From NCBI RefSeq assembly GCF_039534975.1, contig NZ_BAAAWH010000001.1:3348001-3412000 (forward strand): DNA of 64,000 nucleotides. The letters are read 5' to 3'. The notes beneath the pieces are model-generated. The model ran no database searches. It had not been told where the DNA came from and was given only the letters and a program-made list of their open reading frames with translations. Made by a program: the position numbers and the translations under genes. Positions 17,774 through 26,410 of the stretch are shown here, piece after piece. Positions within the stretch are counted from its first letter, which is position 1. Each line of letters begins with the position of its first letter. Source of the stretch: Microbacterium terregens. Lineage in GTDB: Bacteria > Actinomycetota > Actinomycetes > Actinomycetales > Microbacteriaceae.

Positions 17774-18591
17774 TTGCTGTCTCCTTTCAGTGCTCTCACG
17801 CGACGCGTCGCGTCGGCGTCTTCCCGCGTCCAGGCGAGCACCCGGTGCTCGATGAGGACATAGACCACGGTGAACGCCCACCCGATGACGCCGACCAGGA
17901 GGGTGCCACCCCACGCGGCTGCGAGCTGGAACCGTTGGCCGCTCTGCAAAATGAAGTAGCCGACGCCTTCGGTCGAACCGTACATCTCGCTCACGACCAG
18001 CATGACGAGGCCGATGGTCACAGCCAGACGGATGCCGATGGCGATCTGCGGAGCTGCGCCCGGCAGTACGACTCGGCGGATCCGCAATCCGAGCGGGATC
18101 CGATATCCGCGCGCGGTCTCGAAAACACTCGGGGCGATCGAGCGGACGCCCTCGATGCAGTTGAGCAGGATCGGCCAGACGCATGCGAGGAAGATGAGGA
18201 AGACCTTCGGCCCGCGTCCCACCCCCAGGACGAGGATGACGATCGGCACGAACACGACGATGGGCAGCGTCCGGAAGAAGTCCAGATACGGCGAGAGCAC
18301 CTCGCCGACGCGTGGCAGCAGACCGATGGCGAGCCCGAATCCCAGCCCCACGACGATCGCGAGGGCGAGCGCGGCGAAGTAGTTGCCGAAGCTGAAGATC
18401 AGGTCTGTCCACAGCTCGCCCGACGCGGCCCAATCGACCACTGTCTGGAGGATGGTGGAAAGCGAGGGCCAGAACACCGAAGTGGAGGCCGCCGAGGTGA
18501 CGAACCAGAGCGCCACCAGGGCGATGGGCAGCCATGCCTGCAGAAGGATGGTCGCGACGGGACCGTACGTTTTGATCTTCATGTCACTCAT
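17770..18591 (-). CDS. ABC transporter permease (SsuC/TauC-type)
   Basis: 273-residue permease with about six membrane segments and the cytoplasmic docking loop ETARGYRIPLGLRIRRVVLP. It overlaps the preceding permease by eight bases. An alternative ATG nine bases in is possible. Having two different permease genes suggests a heterodimeric channel, which is less common in this class than a homodimer. Confidence 0.9.
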   Translation of the reverse strand: MSDMKIKTYGPVATILLQAWLPIALVALWFVTSAASTSVFWPSLSTILQTVVDWAASGELWTDLIFSFGNYFAALALAIVVGLGFGLAIGLLPRVGEVLSPYLDFFRTLPIVVFVPIVILVLGVGRGPKVFLIFLACVWPILLNCIEGVRSIAPSVFETARGYRIPLGLRIRRVVLPGAAPQIAIGIRLAVTIGLVMLVVSEMYGSTEGVGYFILQSGQRFQLAAAWGGTLLVGVIGWAFTVVYVLIEHRVLAWTREDADATRRVRALKGDSK

Positions 18592-19405
18592 CCCCGCCCA
18601 TCGCCGGACGCCATTTCAGGAGGGTGGACTGCAGCTTCTCGAGCCCGGCGTTCACGGCGTATCCGAGGAGACCGGCGGTGGCGATGTATGCGAACGACAG
18701 CGCGGAGTTTGCCCCCATCTGAGCATCCGTGATCTGGTTGCCGATTCCGGGCGAGCCGCTGAGCACCTCTGTGGCGATCGCCACCAGGATCCCCACCGAA
18801 GCGCCCAGCCGGAGCCCGGTCAGGATCGACGGCGTCGCGCTCGGCAGCATGACCTTGCGCACGAGCAACGCGCGGGGGACGCGGAACGCGCGCGCGGTCT
18901 CGATGACTGACGTTGGGACACGGCGCACCCCCTGCTGCGTCTGCAGGATGATCGGGAAGACGACGGCCACGAACACCAGCACGGCTTTCAGCTCGACGCC
19001 GCGACCGAGGATCAGCACCAGGACGGCGATGAGAGCGACCGCGGGGAACGCGCGTCCGAAGTCGACCAGGAAGCGCGTGGACAGCTCAGCTGCGGCCGAC
19101 GCCCCCGTGATGACACCGATCGTGATGCCGACCACCGCGGCTGCGAGGAGCCCGGTCAGGGCTCCCCACAGCGTCAGCGCCAGTGCCTGCCAATAGCCGA
19201 CCGTGACGACTTCTTGGGCCAGGGCCACTACCACAGCGGAGGGGGCGGGGACAAGACCTGCCGGAACGATATCCACCGCGGCGATCATCGCCCACAGCGC
19301 GATCCCGGCGACGAAGACACCGACGCGCCAGAGCATCACGCCGCGCGACGCGCTTGCGCGCTGCGTCGCCGCTGCGCTCGAACGAATGGTTTGAGTCCAC
19401 GTCAT
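18584..19405 (-). CDS. ABC transporter permease (SsuC/TauC-type, second subunit)
   Basis: 273 residues, with the docking loop ETARAFRVPRALLVRKVMLP and a clear set of hydrophobic segments. It is a paralogue of the neighbouring permease of equal length, so the pair may come from a tandem duplication. It lies 35 bases downstream of the binding-protein gene. Confidence 0.9.
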   Translation of the reverse strand: MTWTQTIRSSAAATQRASASRGVMLWRVGVFVAGIALWAMIAAVDIVPAGLVPAPSAVVVALAQEVVTVGYWQALALTLWGALTGLLAAAVVGITIGVITGASAAAELSTRFLVDFGRAFPAVALIAVLVLILGRGVELKAVLVFVAVVFPIILQTQQGVRRVPTSVIETARAFRVPRALLVRKVMLPSATPSILTGLRLGASVGILVAIATEVLSGSPGIGNQITDAQMGANSALSFAYIATAGLLGYAVNAGLEKLQSTLLKWRPAMGGDE

Positions 19406-19440
19406 CTTGATTCACCCCCGCCCGGAAACCGAACCCGGTC

Positions 19441-20472
19441 TCAGCGAGCCCCTTCCCAGACGATGTCCTCGACGGTCAGGTCCTCCCGCACCTCGCCGGC
19501 CTGCTTCATCCCGCGCAGCACGACATCCCAGCCCTTCGGGTTGAACGTCACATCGAGCGGCTCGAGGATCATCACGTTGTCGATGAACGGAGCAGGAAGC
19601 TCCGTGTTCTCGTGGTAGACCTTGCGCACTGCGTCAGGGTTCTCGTTCCCATACTCCGTGCCGAGGATCAGGGCCGCGCGGAAACGCTCCAGCGCCTCAG
19701 GGTTCTTCTCCGCGAACTCGACGGTCGATACCCAGAGCGACTGCGGCGCGTAGGGAAGGAACTCCCGCACACCGGTACCGACGCGGGTGAAGCCGGCATC
19801 CAGCGCTGAGAGCATGAAGATGCTGAACGTGAAGACCGCGTCCACCTGCCCGTTCTGAGCGGCGGCGACGAGCGCGTCCATGGGCACCGGAACGATCTCG
19901 ACCGAGTCGAGGCTCACGCCGTTCTCCTCCAGCGCCGTCACGACCGTCAGGTACGGCAGGCCGCCGAGCTCGGGAACGCCGACCTTCTTGCCCTTGAGGT
20001 CCTTCCAGTCGGTGATCGTGCTTCCCGGCGGGACGATCAGGCCATCCGAGACCTCGCCTTCGTAATCCGGCTTGGCCGACTTGGTACCGGCGACGACGAG
20101 GATCGGCATCCGCTCGTTGATCGCGCGGATCGCGGTGACCGCGTCCGTCGCGGCGATGTCGAACTCGCCGGCGATGAGTGCGGAGTTTGTCGCCGCACCA
20201 CCACCGCCACCGGTGACCTGCAGATCGACCTCCAGGCCCTCCTGCTCGAAGAAGCCCTGCTCCTGAGCGATGATTGCGCTCTCGAGGTTCACCGCGCCGC
20301 GCGCAACGCGAATGGAGATCAGTTCCTCTTCGGCGCTCGCCGCGGGAGTGGCGGAGGTATTTCCGGCCGGTGCTGAGGGACTCGAACAACCTGCCATGAC
20401 CGAGACGATGAGTGCTGCTGCTGTGACCAGCGCGGCACCACGCAGTCTGCGAAGTGGTCGGTGATGTTCCAT
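19441..20472 (-). CDS. ABC transporter substrate-binding lipoprotein (NMT1/SsuA-like)
   Basis: 343-residue binding protein. The lipoprotein signal ends in MAGC near residue 29, followed by a Ser/Ala/Pro linker. The mature part begins ISIRVARGAVNLESA and contains the GGGGG-rich ligand loop and the GVPELGG motif of SsuA/NMT1 proteins. AAGGAG lies just before the ATG. It is the first gene of the importer operon. The ligand is most likely the aromatic acid used by the adjacent genes, by context. Confidence 0.9.
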   Translation of the reverse strand: MEHHRPLRRLRGAALVTAAALIVSVMAGCSSPSAPAGNTSATPAASAEEELISIRVARGAVNLESAIIAQEQGFFEQEGLEVDLQVTGGGGGAATNSALIAGEFDIAATDAVTAIRAINERMPILVVAGTKSAKPDYEGEVSDGLIVPPGSTITDWKDLKGKKVGVPELGGLPYLTVVTALEENGVSLDSVEIVPVPMDALVAAAQNGQVDAVFTFSIFMLSALDAGFTRVGTGVREFLPYAPQSLWVSTVEFAEKNPEALERFRAALILGTEYGNENPDAVRKVYHENTELPAPFIDNVMILEPLDVTFNPKGWDVVLRGMKQAGEVREDLTVEDIVWEGAR

Positions 20473-20740
20473 TTCATCTCCTTTGATGCGTCATCTGCTG
20501 CTGGGCGGGGTGGGACCACCGCGACCTAACTCCCACTATCGGCGGCACCGGAGCCATCAGGGAAGGCGGGTTCACCGATGCGCTCCATTGGTGTTCCCAA
20601 TACCTCGCGGGCGCTGCGCGAATGACCCGCCGGCCCGCGTCTGGTCGCGAGTCGGTGACGCTCGCTCGCCCCGTCTTCGTGGACGGCGGGGAGGGGCTAC
20701 CGGCGGTGCAGGACGTGGGCGGCGGCAGGCAGAAACAGAA
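20473..20740. other. Intergenic region upstream of the importer operon
   Basis: I see no gene, RNA or clear repeat in this stretch. It should contain the promoter of the binding-protein operon, but no convincing -10/-35 pair can be singled out. Short open frames here lack codon bias. Confidence 0.4.
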
Positions 20741-20766
20741 AAGAGTGCCGGTTTCCCGACACTCTT
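20741..20766 (-). terminator. Intrinsic terminator of tRNA-Arg
   Basis: Read on the minus strand, AAGAGTG pairs with CACTCTT, with additional CGG/CCG pairs, and the stem is followed by TTTTCTGTTTCT. It lies about 26 bases past the tRNA 3' end on the same strand. Confidence 0.75.
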
Positions 20767-20792
20767 TCCCAAATCACTGTCTCAACACAGTG

Positions 20793-20865
20793 TGCGCCCG
20801 AAGAGACTCGAACTCCCAACCTTCTGATCCGTAGTCAGATGCTCTATCCATTGAGCTACGGGCGC
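20793..20865 (-). tRNA. tRNA-Arg (anticodon ACG)
   Basis: A 73-base cloverleaf on the minus strand. The acceptor stem GCGCCCG pairs with CGGGCGC, and the D arm contains AGCTCAATGGATAGAGC. The anticodon stem TCTGA/TCAGA encloses the seven-base loop CTACGGA with anticodon ACG, and the T arm contains GTTCGAGTC. CCA is not encoded. Position 34 A would be edited to inosine by TadA to read CGU/CGC/CGA. Confidence 0.96.
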
Positions 20866-20951
20866 ATGGTGCGCACTCGCGTGCAAACCAGCGTCCAGAA
20901 TACCCCAGCATCCCGCTCACGCCGAATCGAGCCGAGATGAACCCGCCGGGG

Positions 20952-21359
20952 TCAGTCGCTGAGAGGCACGACGGGGTCCGCGTCCAGCGCTCGGAGCTGG
21001 CGGACGAGCGCGACGCGACGGTACGAGGCATCCAGCAGCTCCGAGATCAGGTCCCAGTCCGCGGCATCCGAGTCCACCCGAATGGCGAGCCAGCCATACG
21101 CGCCCTCGTACGGCGGCACGAACACGTCCGCTCGCTCCAGCAGCGCTTCGCGCTCCAGTGGATCGGGCACGAACTCCACCGCGTCCCGATCATCGTGAGC
21201 CGCCCCGACGATCGCGAACTGCCGCTTGCCGGCGCGGAACGTGAAGCGGCCGTGCGCGACGACTTCAGCCGCTTCGGGGTAGCGCATGCAGAGCGCTCGC
21301 ATCCGCTCGACCAGCGGAGCGTCCGACTCATAACGCAGCGGATGCGGCTCGGTCTCCAC
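20952..21359 (-). CDS. MmcQ/YjbR family protein
   Basis: 135-residue small alpha/beta protein of the MmcQ/YjbR (DUF419) family. It shows the expected pattern: an N-terminal helix, then HGRFTFRAGKRQFAIVG, and a C-terminal DWDLISELLDASYRRVA. The role is uncertain; YjbR has a double-wing DNA-binding-like fold. The GTG start lies a few bases after the stop of the gene at 21366-21947, so the two are likely co-transcribed. Confidence 0.8.
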   Translation of the reverse strand: METEPHPLRYESDAPLVERMRALCMRYPEAAEVVAHGRFTFRAGKRQFAIVGAAHDDRDAVEFVPDPLEREALLERADVFVPPYEGAYGWLAIRVDSDAADWDLISELLDASYRRVALVRQLRALDADPVVPLSD

Positions 21360-21365
21360 GGCACG

Positions 21366-21947
21366 TCACTCCCGTTCGAGCTCGGCCGCCTGAAGGGTCT
21401 CCCCCGCTGACAGCCGGCGACGGTGGGCGGCCAGCCGCGGCAGATCCACGAGCCGCAGCGCCTGCATGCGCGCGCCGCGCATCGTCTCGTATTCGGGATC
21501 GGTGTCGGAGCGCATGCCCTCGACATGCAGTCTGCGCTGAAGATTGGCTTCGACGTCGCCCCACGCGGCATCCCGTGCCTGCTCGACGAGTTCGCCGACC
21601 GCCTCGGAGTCGGCGGCGCGATTGCGCAGCTCCTGCGCAACAGCGCGGTACTGCTTGTCGCGCTTGCGCAGGTTGCGGGTGTCGCGATCTCGGTAGTCGT
21701 GCGTGCTGTCCGGGTCCGAGAACTTGCCCCACGCGGTCTTGCGCTGGCGACGTGCGAGATCCGCGGCCGCCTCCTGCTCCTCGGCGAGCGCGATCAGCGT
21801 CTCTCGCGCGTAGGCGGCAACGACCTCCGCCTCGAACTGCGCGTCGTGGGCGATCGTCTCGACCAGGATGTGGTTGCGCACGGCCAAGCGCGCCGCAGCC
21901 GACGCGATCGACACGCCCTCGAAAACGGCATCGGAGGTCTTTCCCAT
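21366..21947 (-). CDS. Hypothetical charged, helical protein
   Basis: 193 residues, very rich in Arg, Glu, Asp and Ala, with no membrane segment. A central cluster WGKFSDPDSTHDYRDRD is flanked by long predicted helices. I recognise no family. I chose the ATG at 21947 because GAGGGGG sits at good spacing; the GTG nine bases upstream would leave no room for it. It is transcribed just before the YjbR-like gene. Confidence 0.7.
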   Translation of the reverse strand: MGKTSDAVFEGVSIASAAARLAVRNHILVETIAHDAQFEAEVVAAYARETLIALAEEQEAAADLARRQRKTAWGKFSDPDSTHDYRDRDTRNLRKRDKQYRAVAQELRNRAADSEAVGELVEQARDAAWGDVEANLQRRLHVEGMRSDTDPEYETMRGARMQALRLVDLPRLAAHRRRLSAGETLQAAELERE

Positions 21948-22025
21948 ACACCGCACCCCCTCACGACGAGGTTACCGTCAGCGGCGCCACCCCGAAGTCG
22001 GCGAGAATCGGACGAGGACGATCGG

Positions 22026-22886
22026 GTGGAGGAGCAGGTGGCCAGGACGCGGCGCCTCGATGTGCGGGGCAAGACGAGCGTCATCACCGGCGCCGCCAAC
22101 GGGATGGGCGCCGAGATAGCCCGGGAGCTCGATCGCCGCGGTGCGCGGCTCGCCCTGATCGACCGGGATGCTGTCGCCCTGAGTGCGCTGGCCGATGAAC
22201 TCTCCGGTACCGGCCACACCACCCATGCGCTCGACCTCACCGATGACGCAGCCGTCTTCGCCCTCGCGGCAGACATCGCGGCATCCCACCCGCACGTGCA
22301 GTCTCTGATCACCTGCGCGGGCTCGTCCATGCTCGGGAACATCAGCCAGCTGACGATGGAGGAGATGCGCTGGCTGATGGACGTGAACCTGTGGGCGACG
22401 GTGAGCATCACCCAGGCGCTGCTGCCGGCGATGCGACGGGAGCCGGCCGCGCACATCACGCATCTGGTCAGCATCTATGGGCTTGCGGCACCGGCGGGGC
22501 GCGTCCCGTACGCGATGAGCAAGTTCGCGGTGCGCGGCTTCACCGAGTCGTTGCGGCACGAGCTGGAGCGTTCCGCGGTGACGGTCGGAGCCGTCTACCC
22601 GGCCGGCGTCAAGACGGGCATCATCCTGCACGGCCGCTTCGCCGCGGCCATCGATCCGGCCGTCGCCCAGAGAGCAGCTGAGGCCCAGGCTCAGATGTAT
22701 CACACCGATCCGAGGGATGCCGCGTATCGCGTCGTCGAGGCGACGGTGCGGCGCAGAGCTCGCACGCTCATCGGAAGACAAGCGCGGCTGGTCGACCTTC
22801 TGGCCAGGCTGGCGCCGACACGGTACTGGCGCGCGATGCGTCGGCCGCTGCGGGCGGCTACAGACACGACGACGCCGATCGCCTAG
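22026..22886 (+). CDS. Short-chain dehydrogenase/reductase
   Basis: 286-residue classical SDR. The cofactor motif GAANGMG follows VITG, CAGS serves as the NNAG equivalent, and the catalytic Ser is in LVSIYG with Tyr and Lys in YAMSK. About 45 C-terminal residues are basic (RRRARTLIGRQARL), reminiscent of membrane-associated SDRs. The start is either the GTG at 22026, with GAGG eight bases before it, or the GTG at 22038 after GGAGGAG; I chose the first for better spacing. Substrate unknown. It is convergent with the desaturase. Confidence 0.85.
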   Translation: MEEQVARTRRLDVRGKTSVITGAANGMGAEIARELDRRGARLALIDRDAVALSALADELSGTGHTTHALDLTDDAAVFALAADIAASHPHVQSLITCAGSSMLGNISQLTMEEMRWLMDVNLWATVSITQALLPAMRREPAAHITHLVSIYGLAAPAGRVPYAMSKFAVRGFTESLRHELERSAVTVGAVYPAGVKTGIILHGRFAAAIDPAVAQRAAEAQAQMYHTDPRDAAYRVVEATVRRRARTLIGRQARLVDLLARLAPTRYWRAMRRPLRAATDTTTPIA

Positions 22887-22915
22887 TGCTCGGAGCACAG
22901 CGGGCGATCGGCGTC
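22871..22915. terminator. Bidirectional terminator hairpin overlapping the SDR stop
   Basis: GACGCCGATCGCC (22871-22883) pairs perfectly with GGCGATCGGCGTC (22903-22915), and the loop holds a smaller GTGCT/AGCAC hairpin. It covers the last SDR codons and stop and faces the desaturase 3' end. There is no U tract, so the role as a terminator is inferred from position and stability. Confidence 0.6.
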
Positions 22916-22946
22916 GAAAGTGCGCGAAGGTCAGTCCGCGCGGCGG

Positions 22947-24044
22947 TCAGACTCCCTTGGTGCGGAACTTCGCGACGATGCCGCACTCGAACGGGTCGCG
23001 GGCAGCAAGCCCGACCTCGTTGAGGTACCGGATGACGATTCCGTAGGACTTCAGGAGAGTCGTCTCGGTGTAGGGCACGTCGAGCGTCTTGCAGTGCTCG
23101 ATCACGATCTCGCGGGCCTGCGCGAGGTGCGGGCGGGGCATGCTCGGGAAGAGGTGGTGCTCGATCTGGTAGTTCAGTCCACCCATGAGCCACGTCGCCC
23201 ACCAGCCGCCGGAGACGTTGCGTGACGTCCGCACCTGCTTGGTGAAGAAGTCGAGCTTCGCGTCGGCGTCGATGATGGGCATGCCCTTGTGGTTCGGCGC
23301 GAAGGCGGCACCCATGTAGACGCCGAAGACGGCGAGCTGGACGCCCAGGAACGCGAACGCCATACCGAGGGGCAGGAAGACGAAGATCGGGGTGAGCACG
23401 ACCGCGAAGCGGAGCGCGATCAGGCCCAGCTCGAGCCAGCGGCCCTTGATCGGCTGGCGGAAGTCCAGCAGGTGGCGCAGACCGATGTAGTGCAGGTTGA
23501 GTCCCTCGAGCGTGAGCAGCGGGAAGAACAGCCAGCCCTGACGGCGCGTGATGAAGCTCATCGCCCCGTGGACCTTGACAGCGTCCTCCTCGAGGAAGCG
23601 GATGGTGTCGATCTCGATGTCCGGGTCCTTGCCGACCCGGTTCGGGTTGGCGTGGTGGCGAGTGTGCTTGGAGCCCCACCAGTCGCGGCTCATGCCGACG
23701 ATGCCGTTACCGAGGATGAGCGCCAGAAGATCGTTCGCCTTGCCGGACGTGAAGATCGTGCGGTGGGCGGCCTCGTGAGAGAGGAACGCGACCTGCGTGA
23801 ACAGGATGCCGAGGGCCGCGGCGATCAGCAGCTGGAACCAGCTGTCGCCGAGCAGGATGAATCCGGTGATCGCCCCACCGAAACCCAGCGCGATCGCGGT
23901 GCCCACGAGGATGTAGAACCACGGTGCACGATCGAGAAGGCCGGTTTCGCGCACAACCTGCGACACCTTCGTGTAGGCCTGCGTGATGGGCGGGAAGTCC
24001 TCTTTGCGGGCGTACGTCTGACGTACGGCGCCGAGGGTGGACAC
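22947..24044 (-). CDS. Membrane fatty acid desaturase
   Basis: 365-residue acyl-lipid or acyl-CoA desaturase. The three di-iron histidine clusters are present: HEAAH near 90-94, HTRHH near 127-131, and QIEHH near 300. The QxxHH form of the third box is typical of front-end (delta-6-like) desaturases. Two pairs of membrane segments flank the boxes. The start is uncertain: the GTG at 24044 gives a normal length but has no ribosome-binding site, and the only upstream ATG (24197) would add a low-similarity Pro/Arg-rich leader. It diverges from a DEAD-box helicase gene, a pairing that suits a cold response. Confidence 0.87.
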   Translation of the reverse strand: MSTLGAVRQTYARKEDFPPITQAYTKVSQVVRETGLLDRAPWFYILVGTAIALGFGGAITGFILLGDSWFQLLIAAALGILFTQVAFLSHEAAHRTIFTSGKANDLLALILGNGIVGMSRDWWGSKHTRHHANPNRVGKDPDIEIDTIRFLEEDAVKVHGAMSFITRRQGWLFFPLLTLEGLNLHYIGLRHLLDFRQPIKGRWLELGLIALRFAVVLTPIFVFLPLGMAFAFLGVQLAVFGVYMGAAFAPNHKGMPIIDADAKLDFFTKQVRTSRNVSGGWWATWLMGGLNYQIEHHLFPSMPRPHLAQAREIVIEHCKTLDVPYTETTLLKSYGIVIRYLNEVGLAARDPFECGIVAKFRTKGV

Positions 24045-24394
24045 GGGTGCGGAGACTGTAGTGATTGCGACACCTGCCAGATCGGGGGATCCCGCGGGGC
24101 GGGAGGGGCGGAGAGCCAAAGGCGGGCGCCTATCGCTGGTCCCTACCCTACGCGTCGGCACATGCGCGCCCGGGAATGTGCTACGGGGGGTTGACATATG
24201 GCTCTGTCGCGCGCACAGGGGATGCGCATCCTGGCGTGCTAGCGTGGATGCGGCGGTTCGCTCCGCCCAGCGTCGTTGTCACGCTCCTCGGCTTTCCTGC
24301 CGCGGCTCTTTACATACGGCGAACCGATGCGCGAACCCGCGCCGTCGCCCCTTCAACGCCCTTCCTGCGGCGTGCCCAGCCTGAAAGCTGTTCT
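24045..24394. other. Divergent intergenic region (desaturase/helicase)
   Basis: About 350 bases hold the promoters or leaders of both genes. A consensus TTGACA occurs at 24191-24196 on the + strand but no matching -10 lies at normal spacing. The helicase leader may be up to about 200 bases, as is common for cold-inducible mRNAs. No gene is supported here. Confidence 0.35.
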
Positions 24395-25906
24395 ATGTCT
24401 ACTTTCCTCGACCTCGGCGTGCCCACGTCGTTGGCCAACGTTCTCGCCGCAGAAGGCAAGACCGAGGCCTTCCCCATTCAGCGCGACACACTGCCCGACT
24501 CGCTCGCGGGTCGCGACGTGCTCGGCCGCGGCCGCACCGGCAGCGGTAAGACGATCGCGTTCGCACTCCCCCTCGTCGCGCGGCTCTCCGGCGCGTTCGC
24601 CGCCAGTCGCACCACCAGCCGCCCCCGCGGCCTGATCCTCGCACCGACGCGTGAGCTCGCGACGCAGATCGCGGCCACCGTCCAGCCCCTCGCGGCGGCC
24701 GCCGGCCTGACCGTCACCACCATCTTCGGCGGCGTCAGCCAGAAGCCGCAGGAAACGGCGCTGCGCAATGGCGTGGACATCGTCGTGGCCTGCCCCGGCC
24801 GGCTCGAAGACCTCATGAAGCAGGGCGTCGTGCGGCTCGACCGCGTGGAGATCACCGTGCTCGACGAGGCCGACCACATGGCCGACCTCGGATTCCTGCC
24901 CGGCGTGACCCGCATCCTCGCGGCCACCCCGCAGGGCGGCCAGCGCATGCTGTTCAGCGCGACGCTCGACCGCGGTGTCGACGGCCTCGTGAAGCGCTTC
25001 CTGCGCGATGAGGTGCGCCACGAGGTGGACGACCAGAGCGTCCCGCAGGGTGAGATGACTCACCGCGTGTTCATGATCAGCGACGACGAGAAGCCGGCGC
25101 TGGTCCGGCACCTCGCCGCCGGCCGTGGCCGTCGTATCCTCTTCACCCGTACCAAGCACCAGGCGAAGAAGCTCGCCAAGCTGCTCACGGCAGCCGGCAT
25201 CCCGGCCGTCGATCTGCACGGCAACCTGTCGCAGGCTGCCCGCGAGCGCAACCTCGCGGCGTTCGGCGCCGATGCCGCCAAGGGTGGCGTGCGCGTATTG
25301 GTCGCGACCGACGTCGCCGCCCGCGGTGTCCACGTCGATGATGTCGAACTGGTCGTTCACGTCGACCCGCCGATGGAGCACAAGGCGTACCTGCACCGCT
25401 CGGGTCGCACCGCGCGTGCCGGCGCCGCCGGTACCGTCGTCACCGTCGTGATCCCCTCGCAGCGCAGGGACGTGGCGGACCTCCTTCGCAAGGCCGGCAT
25501 CCAGGCCCCCCTCGAGCAGGTCAACGCCGAGTCCGCGCCGATCTCCGAGCTCGTCGGCGAGCGGGCCGAACACGTCCGCCCGGCGCCGATCCAGCCCGAG
25601 GTCCAGCGGTCCTCCAAGCCGCGGACCGGCCAGACCTCGCAGGGTCGCGGCGGCCAGGGCCGTGGCGGTCAGGGCCGTGGCGGCAACGCCACCGGCGGTG
25701 CCTCCGGACGCAACGCCACGGGCGGTGCCGCGGGACGCGATCGCGCAGCGTCGGGATCAGCCCAGCACGGGCGTCCCGTGTACTCGACCGGTACCGGTCA
25801 GCCCGCCGCCGCCGCGCACAACCCGCGCGCCGGCCAGGCCGCCCGCCCGACGGGCAACCGTCGCGCGCAGCACAACGGAACGCGCTCCGGCGCCCCGCGC
25901 GGCTGA
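24395..25906 (+). CDS. DEAD-box ATP-dependent RNA helicase
   Basis: 503-residue helicase of the RhlE/CsdA/DeaD kind. The Q motif region is FPIQRDTL, motif I RTGSGKT, Ia PTRELA, II DEAD, III SAT, V ATDVAARGV and VI HRSGRTAR. After the helicase core a low-complexity tail of about 130 residues starts near 375 and includes a GRGGQGRGGQGRGG box and Thr/Gly/Ala-rich segments, likely RNA-binding and disordered. The ATG at 24395 begins the family core. It would unwind structured mRNA or assist ribosome assembly, often at low temperature. Confidence 0.93.
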   Translation: MSTFLDLGVPTSLANVLAAEGKTEAFPIQRDTLPDSLAGRDVLGRGRTGSGKTIAFALPLVARLSGAFAASRTTSRPRGLILAPTRELATQIAATVQPLAAAAGLTVTTIFGGVSQKPQETALRNGVDIVVACPGRLEDLMKQGVVRLDRVEITVLDEADHMADLGFLPGVTRILAATPQGGQRMLFSATLDRGVDGLVKRFLRDEVRHEVDDQSVPQGEMTHRVFMISDDEKPALVRHLAAGRGRRILFTRTKHQAKKLAKLLTAAGIPAVDLHGNLSQAARERNLAAFGADAAKGGVRVLVATDVAARGVHVDDVELVVHVDPPMEHKAYLHRSGRTARAGAAGTVVTVVIPSQRRDVADLLRKAGIQAPLEQVNAESAPISELVGERAEHVRPAPIQPEVQRSSKPRTGQTSQGRGGQGRGGQGRGGNATGGASGRNATGGAAGRDRAASGSAQHGRPVYSTGTGQPAAAAHNPRAGQAARPTGNRRAQHNGTRSGAPRG

Positions 25907-25923
25907 GCCACAGCAACGAAGTG

Positions 25924-25955
25924 AACGGCCGGGCGGATTCTTCCGCCCGGCCGTT
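25924..25955 (+). terminator. Strong hairpin after the helicase gene
   Basis: AACGGCCGGGCGG (25924-25936) pairs perfectly with CCGCCCGGCCGTT (25943-25955) around a six-base loop, 17 bases after the helicase stop. No U tract follows, which is common for actinobacterial terminators. Confidence 0.6.
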
Positions 25956-26124
25956 CCGCGTTCCGCGGGCGCGGGCGACCTACGTGGCGAGCGTGTCGAC
26001 CACCGCGGCGATCCGCCCGGCGGGGTTTGCTGCCCTAGCGTCCCGCCTCAGCGCGCGCAACCCCCCGCTGCGCGGAGGCTGGGAGCGTAGCCTCGCACCG
26101 TTACCTTCACGAAAGGAGGCGCAC

Positions 26125-26322
26125 ATGGGATTCATGGATGACGCCAAAGAGACGGCCGAGACCGCCGGACGCAAGATCCAGGACAAGTGGGAAGACACCA
26201 CTGACGCGATCGGCGACAAGATCGACGAGGCGAAGGCGGACGCAGACGTGAAGAAGGCGGAAGCCGAACGCGATTCCGTTGAGACGCGGAACTCTCTCAA
26301 GGAGAAGATGCGCAAGAGCTGA
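26125..26322 (+). CDS. Small charged helical protein (CsbD-like)
   Basis: 65 residues, almost entirely amphipathic helix with alternating Lys/Asp/Glu/Ala. It resembles CsbD or LEA-like stress proteins in composition (DDAKETAETAGRKIQDKW, then KIDEAKADADVKKAEAE). An excellent GAAAGGAGG lies seven bases before the ATG, supporting this start and active translation. A stress-protective or envelope-associated role is inferred from similarity in style only. Confidence 0.75.
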   Translation: MGFMDDAKETAETAGRKIQDKWEDTTDAIGDKIDEAKADADVKKAEAERDSVETRNSLKEKMRKS

Positions 26323-26364
26323 CGCGCGCCGACCCGCCCGGCTCGGTCGTGGCGAAGCGCGGAG

Positions 26365-26388
26365 GGCCTCGGAGAAGACTCCGGGGCC
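26365..26388 (+). terminator. Intrinsic terminator after the small helical protein
   Basis: GGCCTCGGAG and CTCCGGGGCC pair around AAGA with one T-G wobble, followed by TTCTGT. It ends the small-protein transcript about 45 bases after its stop and separates it from the repeat array. Confidence 0.6.
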
Positions 26389-26410
26389 TTCTGTCTGCCG
26401 TTCTCCGTTC

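Noticed and set aside
18600-18732. Small + strand frames antisense to the ABC permease genes
   Set aside because: Shadow frames of the GC-rich minus-strand genes; no ribosome-binding site or domain.
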